Shown here in pieces: positions 6,299-12,306 of a DNA stretch of 14,530 nucleotides. The position numbers and the translations under genes were made by a program. The notes beneath the pieces are model-generated. The model was given only the letters and a program-made list of their open reading frames with translations. It searched no databases and was not told the origin of the DNA. The stretch spans positions 7,020-21,549 of the forward strand of contig VAYV01000024.1 in the NCBI GenBank assembly GCA_005883175.1, in the 5' to 3' direction. This DNA is from Actinomycetota bacterium (GTDB lineage: Bacteria; Actinomycetota; AC-67). Numbering within the stretch: position 1 is the first letter of the stretch; each line of letters opens with the position of its first letter.

Positions 6299-6753
6299 GG
6301 TCCCTTCCCTCGCTCCCCCGCTTCGAGCAAACGTCTGATCTCGGCGACCTCCTGCCGGACCGAATCGGCAAGCCACTTGCCGGCGCCGATCTCGAGCACC
6401 TTGCCGAACGGCCCGAACGCCATCTCCATCTCCTCGACGTGATGGATCTTCGTGCCGCCGTCGACCTCGTCGATCTCGAAGTACGCGTTCAACGACTTCA
6501 GCAGGCCGTGGATCAGCGTGACGTTGATGCTCCGGTAGTCCGGCGTCCACCGGTACCGGGTCACGACGGAGCCTCGCATGCCGAAGAACTTTCCTTCCTC
6601 GAGCCCGATCATGCCGTCGTCCGTCTCGGCCAGCTTCGTCACCCAGATGATCTTCGTGTCCGCTTTCGTGTACTGCGCGGGGTCGAGCACGAACTCCCAC
6701 ACGTCCTTGGGAGTTACCCCGCGTACGACCTCGGTTCCCTCGCCGCGGATCAT
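6295..6753 (-). CDS. SRPBCC-family (START-like) protein
   Basis: This 152-residue protein has the look of the SRPBCC/polyketide-cyclase fold: an N-terminal strand MIRGEGTEVVRGVTPKDVWEF, then DPAQYTKADTKI, an antiparallel sheet through YRWTPDYRSINVTLIHG and GGTKIHHVEEMEMAF, and a long C-terminal helix from about 125 to 148. Family members bind hydrophobic ligands in a central cavity, and some act as cyclases or hydrolases; no catalytic residue can be named here. The ATG at 6753 has a good Shine-Dalgarno, GGAGGG, 4 nt upstream. It is the first gene of the operon with the PaaG-like enzyme and the GNAT protein; the 4-nt overlap with the second gene implies co-translation. A role in handling the lipophilic substrate of the hydratase is inference from the operon. 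Confidence 0.82.
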   Translation of the reverse strand: MIRGEGTEVVRGVTPKDVWEFVLDPAQYTKADTKIIWVTKLAETDDGMIGLEEGKFFGMRGSVVTRYRWTPDYRSINVTLIHGLLKSLNAYFEIDEVDGGTKIHHVEEMEMAFGPFGKVLEIGAGKWLADSVRQEVAEIRRLLEAGERGKGP

Positions 6754-6782
6754 CGTTCCCTCCGTTCGTTTGTGGGTCCGAC

Positions 6783-6810
6783 GTTATACTCGGCGCCGCG
6801 CGAGCCACAA
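6783..6810 (-). promoter_or_regulatory. Promoter of the SRPBCC-hydratase-GNAT operon
   Basis: On the minus strand TTGTGG (6810 to 6805), a 16-bp spacer and TATAAC (6788 to 6783) form a reasonable vegetative promoter. Transcription would begin around 6776, leaving a ~22-nt leader with the GGAGGG site before the ATG at 6753. The -10 overlaps a plus-strand TATACT used for the divergent gene. Confidence 0.5.
6785..6790 (+). promoter_or_regulatory. -10 box of the divergent acyl-CoA dehydrogenase gene
   Basis: TATACT on the plus strand overlaps the minus-strand TATAAC by four bases. No good -35 is seen 16-18 bp upstream. The acyl-CoA dehydrogenase GTG lies 47 bp downstream. Overlapping -10 boxes imply that the two directions compete or are controlled together. 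Confidence 0.4.
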
Positions 6811-6837
6811 AAGCCCGCCCGTCCGAAAGAGACCGAC

Positions 6838-7899
6838 GTGGACTTCGACCTGAACGACGAACAACGGGACTTGCGCGATGCTGCTCGACGGTATCTGGAG
6901 CGCGAGGCACCGATCGGGTACGCGCGGGCGATGATGGACGACGAGCGCGGCTATCGCGACGAGGTGTGGAAGCAGATGGCCGAGCAGGGGTGGCTCGCGC
7001 TTCCGCTCCCCGCCGAGCACGACGGCCTCGGTATGGGGCCGATCGCACTGTCGATCCTCCTCGCAGAGATGGGCCGAGTGGTCGCGCCGGGCCCGTACCT
7101 GTCGACGGTGCTCGCCGGGATGGCGATCGCCGACGCGGGGTCCGATGACCAGAAGCGCGCGCTGCTGCCCCGGATCGCGTCGGGCGATCTCGTCGCGACG
7201 GTCGCCGCAGGCTTGGGTGACGTCGAGGAACTCGGCGGGCATCTGCGCGGCGAGCGTCTCTTCGTCGCAGACGGCGCGATCGCAGAAACGATCGTCGTCG
7301 TCGCGCACACCTCGGACGAGGAGAGCGCGCTCTACATCTGCGAGCCGAGCGCGCGCACCCCCGTTGCGACGATGGATCAGACGCGCAGACTCGCGCACCT
7401 TCGGTTCGACGGCGCTCCCGCGGAGCGGCTCGGATCGTCCGACCTGTCGTCGGTGCACAGGTTGCTCGATCGAGCATCTCTCGCGATCGCTGCCGAAAGC
7501 TTGGGCGGCGCCGAGCGCGTGACGGAGATGGCCGTCGAGTACGCGAAGGCGCGCACCCAGTTCGGCCGGCCGATCGGCTCGTTCCAAGCGGTGAAGCACC
7601 GGGCGGCGGACATGCTCGTCGACGTCGAGTCGCTGCGTTCGGCCGTGTACTACGCCGCGTGGGCCGCCGAACGCGCGCTGCCCGACTCGTCGCTCGCTAT
7701 CTCGATGGCGAAGGCGTTCGCGGCCGACGCGTATCGCCGCGTCGCGCAGAGCGGGATCCAGATCCACGGCGGCATCGGCTTCACGTGGGAGCACGACATG
7801 CACCTGTACTTCAAGCGCGCGAAAGCGAACGAGGTCGCGTTCGGCGACGCCACGTTCCACCGCGAGCGCGTGGCGCGCCTGTTGCGCGCGCGCGCCTGA
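6838..7899 (+). CDS. Acyl-CoA dehydrogenase family protein
   Basis: This 353-residue flavoprotein introduces a double bond between C2 and C3 of an acyl-CoA and passes electrons to ETF. The N-terminal helical part starts with DFDLNDEQRDLRDAARRYLE. The C-terminal signature is clear: YAKARTQFGRPIGSFQAVKH at 235-254, and IQIHGGIGFTWEHDMHLYFKRA at 307-328. It is shorter than typical ~380-residue members and lacks the YEG motif of medium-chain enzymes. E318 in TWEHD is the candidate catalytic residue, as in the FadE-type group of actinobacteria, several of which work as heteromers; no partner gene adjoins. The GTG at 6838 is selected because similarity begins there (MDFDLNDEQ) and AAAGAGA precedes it. 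The frame is open upstream, but that part overlaps the SRPBCC gene. It is convergent with the SDR gene, the stops being 1 nt apart. Confidence 0.92.
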   Translation: MDFDLNDEQRDLRDAARRYLEREAPIGYARAMMDDERGYRDEVWKQMAEQGWLALPLPAEHDGLGMGPIALSILLAEMGRVVAPGPYLSTVLAGMAIADAGSDDQKRALLPRIASGDLVATVAAGLGDVEELGGHLRGERLFVADGAIAETIVVVAHTSDEESALYICEPSARTPVATMDQTRRLAHLRFDGAPAERLGSSDLSSVHRLLDRASLAIAAESLGGAERVTEMAVEYAKARTQFGRPIGSFQAVKHRAADMLVDVESLRSAVYYAAWAAERALPDSSLAISMAKAFAADAYRRVAQSGIQIHGGIGFTWEHDMHLYFKRAKANEVAFGDATFHRERVARLLRARA

Positions 7900-7900
7900 T

Positions 7901-8674
7901 CTACTTCAGAAGATCGCCGAACGTCTTCATGGTCCCGACCCGGTACGCCGGCGGGACGAGCGTCTTGAACGTGTAGGCAGGCCCGAGCCAGGAAGGGATG
8001 AACTTCTCCGCCTTGTTGCGCTCGACGGCGCGCATCACGAGCGAGGCAACGGCCTCGGGCTTCACCGGCTTCGGCGTGTTGGCGGCGAACGGGACGCCGC
8101 GCGCCTCGGTGAAGTGCGTGTCCACCGGCCCGGGATCGATGATGCTCAACCCGACGCCCTTCCGCTTGATCTCCATCGAGAGCGCTTCGCTAAAGCCGAC
8201 CATCGCGAACTTCGACGCGGAGTAGCCGGCCTCCAGCGGGGCGCCGATGCGTCCGGCGATCGAGGCGATCATCACGATGTGGCCACGACCGCGTTCGATC
8301 ATCCCGGGCAAGACCGCCTTCGTCGCGTACACGGTTCCGAAGTAGTTGACGCGCATCATCTTCTCGAACGTTTCTACGTCGGTTTCCGTCACCCGCCCGT
8401 AGGCCCCGATGCCGGCGTTGTTCACCAGGACGTCGGCGGGTCCAAGCTCCCGTTGGAGCGCGTCGAGCGCGCCCTCGACTTGCATGCGTTCGGCGACGTC
8501 GCCGACGGCGATCGCGCCCTTGCCGCCGCATGCGTCGAGCACCTCGCTTAACTCGTCCTTGGAACGCGCCATGAGGCCGACGCGAGCGCCGCGCTTCGCT
8601 GCGGCGACGGCGATCTCCCGGCCGATGCCGCGAGACGCGCCCGTTATCAACACGACCGCCCCGTTCCATTTCAT
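7901..8674 (-). CDS. Short-chain dehydrogenase/reductase (SDR)
   Basis: This classical SDR of 257 residues interconverts an alcohol and a ketone with NAD(P). All core motifs are present: TGASRGIG at 11-18 for the dinucleotide, R37 after the second strand suggesting NADP(H), NNAG at 85-88, catalytic S138, and YSASK with Y151 and K155. The PGPVDTHF segment follows the active site as usual. The C-terminal ~50 residues (FIPSWLGPAYTFKTLVPPAYR) are hydrophobic and aromatic and may touch a membrane or lipophilic substrate. The ATG at 8674 has a strong GGAGGT 5 nt upstream. The gene is divergent from the amidohydrolase and convergent with the acyl-CoA dehydrogenase. Oxidation of a hydroxyacyl-CoA or steroid-like alcohol would suit the neighbourhood but is not shown. 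Confidence 0.93.
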   Translation of the reverse strand: MKWNGAVVLITGASRGIGREIAVAAAKRGARVGLMARSKDELSEVLDACGGKGAIAVGDVAERMQVEGALDALQRELGPADVLVNNAGIGAYGRVTETDVETFEKMMRVNYFGTVYATKAVLPGMIERGRGHIVMIASIAGRIGAPLEAGYSASKFAMVGFSEALSMEIKRKGVGLSIIDPGPVDTHFTEARGVPFAANTPKPVKPEAVASLVMRAVERNKAEKFIPSWLGPAYTFKTLVPPAYRVGTMKTFGDLLK

Positions 8675-8735
8675 CGTGAACCTCCAAGCCGAGACGTAGG
8701 GTGCCCTGACAATTCCTCCGGCGATGTCGTCTGCG

Positions 8736-8765
8736 TTGACACCGTCGTCAGGTGACTCTTAACCT
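8736..8765 (+). promoter_or_regulatory. Putative promoter of the amidohydrolase gene
   Basis: A consensus TTGACA (8736-8741) is followed after 18 bp by TAACCT (8760-8765), which fits TAnnnT. Transcription would start around 8772, giving a short leader carrying the AGGAGGT site (8774-8780) before ATG 8786. The -35 is strong and the -10 modest. Confidence 0.45.
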
Positions 8766-8785
8766 CGCAGGTCAGGAGGTGTCCA

Positions 8786-9949
8786 ATGAACTACAAGATC
8801 ATCTCTGCCGACGTTCACATCACCGAGCCGCCGGACATCTGGAAGAACCACCTGCCGGAGAAGTATCAAGAGCACGCGCCCAAGCTCGTCAAGGACCACG
8901 AAGGCGGCGATGCCTGGCTCTACGCGGGCTCGGCGAACCCGGACCCGATCGGCCTGACGACGACGCCGGGGAAGCGCTTCGAAGACTTCCGATGGCACGG
9001 GGTCAGCTACGACGATCCCGATGTGCGCCCGGGTTGCTTCAACGGGAAGGCGCGCCTCGAGGACATGGACATCGACGGCATCGACGCCGAGATCATCTTC
9101 CCTCCGCAGCGCACGATCGGGCACTGGTTGGGTAACGCCGACGACGAGCTGGTGCACGCCGGTGTCGACGCCTACAACGAGTTCGCGTTCGACGAGTTCG
9201 CCGTCGACCCGAAGCGCCAGATCCCGATGTTCCAGCTCCCGTCGACGGGCGTCGACAACGCGATCCGCTACCTCGAGAAGGCCAAAGAGAACGGCGCCAC
9301 AGGTGTCGTGATCGGGTGCTGGCCGTCCGGCAAGGAGAACCTGTCGGCCGAAGACGACAAGTTCTGGGCCGCGCTCGTCGAGTCGGGCTTGCCCCTCACG
9401 ATCCACATCAACGTGATCGGGCGCGAGTCGCGCATGAAGGCACAGAAGGCCGGCTCGACCGCAACGCAGGGCGTCAAGAAAGGCGCGCCGAACGCGAACC
9501 AGCGCGCGATCGGCGGGATGGCCGGCGTGTTCGCGATGGTGCCGCCCACGCTCGGCAACATGATCTTCCAAGGAATCTTCGACCGGTTCCCGGATCTCAA
9601 GGTGATCTTGATCGAGACCGGCGTCGGCTGGATCCCTCATTTCATGGAGCAGCTCGACGACCGCTACTGGCGCAACCGCGGCTGGGGCGAGATCAACATC
9701 AAAGAGGCGCCGAGCTACTACTGGCACCAGAACTTCGCCGCGACCTTCATCATGGACGTCATCGGCCTGCAGATCCGTCACGCCGTCGGCGTCGAGAACA
9801 TGATGTGGTCGACCGACTACCCGCACCATGGGTGCGACTGGCCGTACAGCCGCAAAGTGATCGACGAAACGTTCGTCGGCATCGACCCGACCGAGCGCGA
9901 GAAGATCCTCGCGGGCAACGCGGTTCGGCTCTGGAAGCTGGACCAGTAG
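8786..9949 (+). CDS. Amidohydrolase-2 family metal-dependent hydrolase/decarboxylase
   Basis: This 387-residue TIM-barrel protein of the amidohydrolase_2 (ACMSD-like) family probably hydrolyses a C-N or C-C bond, or decarboxylates an aromatic or dienoic acid, using a divalent metal. The N-terminal strand IISADVHITEP at 5-15 carries the D-x-H metal motif (D9, H11). Further candidates are H207 in TIHINV, the glutamate E277 in LIETGVGWIP (family-typical), and D344 in STDYPHHG near the C-terminus. The C-terminal KILAGNAVRLWKL is the usual family ending. A perfect AGGAGGT 5 nt before the ATG settles the start. It stands alone on the plus strand, with its own TTGACA promoter. The substrate is unknown; decarboxylation or ring-product hydrolysis would fit neighbouring acyl-CoA catabolism. 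Confidence 0.9.
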   Translation: MNYKIISADVHITEPPDIWKNHLPEKYQEHAPKLVKDHEGGDAWLYAGSANPDPIGLTTTPGKRFEDFRWHGVSYDDPDVRPGCFNGKARLEDMDIDGIDAEIIFPPQRTIGHWLGNADDELVHAGVDAYNEFAFDEFAVDPKRQIPMFQLPSTGVDNAIRYLEKAKENGATGVVIGCWPSGKENLSAEDDKFWAALVESGLPLTIHINVIGRESRMKAQKAGSTATQGVKKGAPNANQRAIGGMAGVFAMVPPTLGNMIFQGIFDRFPDLKVILIETGVGWIPHFMEQLDDRYWRNRGWGEINIKEAPSYYWHQNFAATFIMDVIGLQIRHAVGVENMMWSTDYPHHGCDWPYSRKVIDETFVGIDPTEREKILAGNAVRLWKLDQ

Positions 9950-9961
9950 CGCCCCTCGCGC

Positions 9962-9974
9962 GCGCACAGTGCGC
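9962..9974. terminator. Small hairpin between convergent genes
   Basis: GCGCA-CAG-TGCGC forms a 5-bp GC-rich stem in the 24-nt gap between the amidohydrolase stop (9949) and the DUF5667-like stop (9974). There is no T-run. It may help end transcription in either direction, but a 5-bp dyad in this GC-rich sequence could be chance. Confidence 0.25.
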
Positions 9975-10762
9975 TACCGGTGGGGTTGCGAGCGGCTCGG
10001 CGACGCCCCCGGTGTCGACGGGCGCCCCGTGGGAGGCGCTTTGGGCTTCTTGGCCGGCGGTGTTCTCGTAAGCGCGCTGTGCGCTTCGTCGACGTGCTGG
10101 ATCGCGTTGGTGATCGCAACCTGCGCCGGCCCGGGGATCGCGCCCACCCTCAGCGCGGCGAGCACCGCGAGGTGGCGTTGCAGCTGTGCGTCTAGGGTCG
10201 CGGCGAGCGCCTGATACCCGGCGCTCGACGCGTCATCGGCGAGTGCGTCCTCTGCAGCCTTAACCTCCGCTTGGTACGAGCTCATCGCGGCGCCGACGTC
10301 GACCTTCTGACCGGCGCGCCGCAGAGCTTGCAGAGCGCTCAGCTCCGCGAGGCGCCGCTGCGCGAACTCGATGTGAAGCTGCGCGCGCGAGGCGGGATCG
10401 CTGTGGATCACGAGCTCGATCCGTTCCACGGCCCGCTTCACCGGATACAAGATCTCGCCGGGAAGCGCGGAGGCCGACGCGGTGACGGCCGCTCCCCCCA
10501 GCAGGATCGCGGTGATCGCCGCGGCGATCAGAACGAGCGCGATGCGGTGCCGAGGTCGCCTGCGCCCGAACGTCGCCACCCCGGTCAGCGAGGCGACGTG
10601 GGCGCGGGCGACCTCGTCGGGCACCGCGATGGAAAACGCTTCGCGCGCGGCACGAGCCGTCTGGAGAAGAGGTTCCAGCCCCTCGGGAGCAGATGCTGGC
10701 TCGCCTCGGACCAGCCGGTCCAAAGCAGCATCCAGGGCGTCGTGCTCGCGCGCGTCAGTCAA
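9974..10762 (-). CDS. DUF5667-like membrane protein, probable partner of the ECF sigma factor
   Basis: This 262-residue protein has a soluble N-terminus of about 70 residues, one membrane helix at about 73-96 (IALVLIAAAITAILLGG and on), then the family hallmark LPGEILYPVKRAVERIEL at 100-117, a long helical outer region with heptad-like alanine/leucine, and a proline-rich tail (PPAKKPKAPPTGRP). DUF5667 proteins are commonly encoded directly after an ECF sigma gene in actinobacteria and relatives, and may act as membrane-bound anti-sigma factors or surface sensors; the function is not established. TTG 10762 is chosen as start because AGGAGA lies just upstream and no ATG fits. The start overlaps the end of the sigma region-4 frame by 8 nt (stop 10757-10755), so translational coupling to an intact sigma gene was probably ancestral. 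Confidence 0.8.
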   Translation of the reverse strand: MTDAREHDALDAALDRLVRGEPASAPEGLEPLLQTARAAREAFSIAVPDEVARAHVASLTGVATFGRRRPRHRIALVLIAAAITAILLGGAAVTASASALPGEILYPVKRAVERIELVIHSDPASRAQLHIEFAQRRLAELSALQALRRAGQKVDVGAAMSSYQAEVKAAEDALADDASSAGYQALAATLDAQLQRHLAVLAALRVGAIPGPAQVAITNAIQHVDEAHSALTRTPPAKKPKAPPTGRPSTPGASPSRSQPHR

Positions 10763-11218
10763 TGGTCTCCTCTCGTCCTTCCAAGCGCCCTTCGGGGACG
10801 CCTGGGTACGGCCCGCCGAGGGCCTTGGTGAGGTTCACTAGAGCGCGATGCTGCAGCGCCTTGACCGCTCCGAGCGGCTTCCCGACCACGGTGGCGATCT
10901 CCGGCGCGCTCAAGCCTCCTCCGCGACCGCCAAGGGCTCCTCCGGCCGGCGCGCGTTCCGCCGTGCGAGGTCGACGGCCCGGTTGCTCGCGATCCGGTAG
11001 AGCCACGCCCGGAAGCCGCCGATGTTCCCATCGAACCGCGACACATCCCGCATCGCAGACAGGAAGACCTCGCCCAGCAGATCCTCCGCGTCCTCCCGGC
11101 GCCGCACCTGGGTGACGAGGTACGCGAGCAGCGGCGCCGCGTAGGCTCGGTAGAGTTCGGCCATCCCGTTCGCGTCGCCCGCACGCGCGCGCTCGAGCGC
11201 ATCCTCGAGGTCGCTCAT
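10755..11218 (-). pseudogene. ECF-type RNA polymerase sigma factor, disrupted (internal deletion and frameshift)
   Basis: From ATG 11218 one frame gives 102 residues with a good sigma region 2: ALERARAGDANGMAELYRAY, then DAEDLLGEVFLSAMRD (43-58) and FRAWLYRIASNRAVDLARR (69-87), ending at TGA 10912-10910. The rest of region 4.2, LSAPEIATVVGKPLGAVKAL and QHRALVNLTKAL, lies immediately downstream in the -1 frame and runs to TGA 10757-10755. The first half of region 4 (the LP..QR...LR helix) and the linker, roughly 30-45 residues in relatives, are in neither frame. An internal deletion of non-multiple-of-three length near 10913-10922 explains both facts. Programmed frameshifting alone would not, since residues are missing. 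An assembly or sequencing collapse is possible. As given, only region 2 would be made. TACCCT (11233 to 11228) lies 9 nt before the ATG, suggesting a leaderless start. Confidence 0.75.
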
Positions 11219-11278
11219 CTGCCCGGCAGGGTAACCCCGGTCCGAGCGGATGTTTCGCGTCGGGAGCCGCCTCGCTTC

Positions 11279-11284
11279 TATCCT
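11279..11284 (+). promoter_or_regulatory. Putative -10 box for the dehydrogenase/ThDP enzyme pair
   Basis: TATCCT fits TAnnnT and lies 28 bp before the ATG at 11313, with the GGGGAG ribosome site (11302-11307) between them. No recognisable -35 is found 16-19 bp upstream. The two-gene plus-strand unit downstream is otherwise without a promoter candidate. Confidence 0.3.
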
Positions 11285-11312
11285 GCCTGGTCGTGGGCGC
11301 CGGGGAGCAGAC

Positions 11313-12296
11313 ATGAAGGCGATCGCGCTGGTGCAGCCGCCGCACGAGCCGGCGATGGCGGGCACCTTCTTCGGCTACCTCCTCGGCGAGGGATGGGAAG
11401 TGAAAGGGTTCGGCGCGCAGGAGGACGTGCCCGACGACGTCGCGGCCGAAACGGAGTTCATCCTCGCCGCCCTCGCGCGCGTCGACGCATCGCTGATCGA
11501 CCGGTGCCGGAAGCTGCGCCTCATCCAGGTTCCCGGGCACGGCTTCGAGCACGTCGACGTCGAGGCTGCGCGCGCGGCCGCCGTTCCCGTCGCGACCGTC
11601 GCGTCTTCGGGCGCCGAGGCGCACACGGTGGCGGAGTGGACGATCTTGATGGCCGGCGCCGCATCGCGGCGACTGACCCAAGGGCACAACGCGTTAGCGC
11701 GCGGTGAGTTCGCGAACGTCACGCTCATGCAAGAGGGCGTGTTCGAGCTCGCCGGCAAGACCATCGGGATCGTGGGTCTCGGCCGCATAGGACGCGAGGT
11801 CGCGAAGCGCGCGCGCGGCTTCGACATGAAGATCGTGTACCACGATGCGTACCGGCCCGGCCCCGACGTCGAGCAGCAGCTCGGTGCCGAGTACCGCGAG
11901 CTGGACGCGCTGTTACGCGAAGCCGACGTGGTGACGCTGCACGTGCCGGCGACCGGCAAGACGAAAGCGTTGATCGGCGCGCGCGAGCTCGAGATGATGA
12001 AACCGGAAGCGATCCTGGTGAACACGTCGCGCGGTCCGGTGGTCGATCACGATGCACTCGTTGATGCCCTTCGATCGAAGAGCATCCGAGCAGCCGCGCT
12101 CGACGTCTACGACCCGGAGCCGCCGCCGCCGGACGATCCGTTGCTCGCACTCGACAACGTGACGTTCTCACCGCACATGGCCGGCGTCACCGCGGAGTCG
12201 CTGCTGCGCATCCTTCAGGCGGCGATGGCCAACTGCAACCGGGTCGCGCGCGGGGAGGAACCGCTCGACGTCGTCGAAGAAGGGACCGAGCACTAG
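11313..12296 (+). CDS. D-2-hydroxyacid dehydrogenase (NAD-dependent)
   Basis: This 327-residue protein belongs to the D-isomer-specific 2-hydroxyacid dehydrogenase family and should interconvert a 2-oxoacid and a D-2-hydroxyacid in the cytoplasm. The Rossmann motif GIVGLGRIGREVAKRA is at 152-167 (GLGRIG 155-160), with the acidic D178 after the second strand favouring NAD. The catalytic trio is present: R240 in NTSRGPVVD, E269 in DVYDPEPP and H288 in SPHMAG. HGFEHVD at 76-82 replaces the usual GVG-N-D segment. The ATG at 11313 is preferred to an upstream ATG at 11250 because GGGGAG lies 5 nt before it and family similarity begins at MKAIALVQ. The stop is 10 nt before the ThDP enzyme start, so the two form an operon; a 2-oxoacid made here could feed that enzyme. 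Confidence 0.92.
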   Translation: MKAIALVQPPHEPAMAGTFFGYLLGEGWEVKGFGAQEDVPDDVAAETEFILAALARVDASLIDRCRKLRLIQVPGHGFEHVDVEAARAAAVPVATVASSGAEAHTVAEWTILMAGAASRRLTQGHNALARGEFANVTLMQEGVFELAGKTIGIVGLGRIGREVAKRARGFDMKIVYHDAYRPGPDVEQQLGAEYRELDALLREADVVTLHVPATGKTKALIGARELEMMKPEAILVNTSRGPVVDHDALVDALRSKSIRAAALDVYDPEPPPPDDPLLALDNVTFSPHMAGVTAESLLRILQAAMANCNRVARGEEPLDVVEEGTEH

Positions 12297-12306
12297 CTCG
12301 GCGCAC

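Noticed and set aside
6439..6837. Upstream extension of the acyl-CoA dehydrogenase frame to 486 residues
   Set aside because: It overlaps the SRPBCC gene on the other strand and the divergent promoter; family similarity starts at 6838.
6299..7477. Upstream extension of the hydratase frame to give a 663-residue protein
   Set aside because: The extra part is Arg/Ala/Ser-rich with no family features and overlaps the SRPBCC and acyl-CoA dehydrogenase genes; GTG 6298 gives a normal-length crotonase.
7884..7895. Alternating GCGCGC run as possible Z-DNA or repeat element
   Set aside because: Such runs occur throughout the window as part of its codon and dinucleotide bias, and this one is simply the coding end of the dehydrogenase (Ala-Arg codons).
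8705..8752. CCTGAC / GTCAGG inverted repeat in the SDR-amidohydrolase spacer
   Set aside because: The arms are only 6 bp with a 36-nt spacer, well within chance for this composition.
8759..9967. Minus-strand open frame of 402 codons opposite the amidohydrolase
   Set aside because: It mirrors a gene with clear metal motifs and a perfect ribosome site; its composition is Val/Asp/Arg-rich as expected for an antisense frame.
10910..10922. Programmed -1 frameshift joining the two sigma factor frames
   Set aside because: No slippery heptamer or downstream structure is evident, and joining the frames would still lack the first half of region 4.
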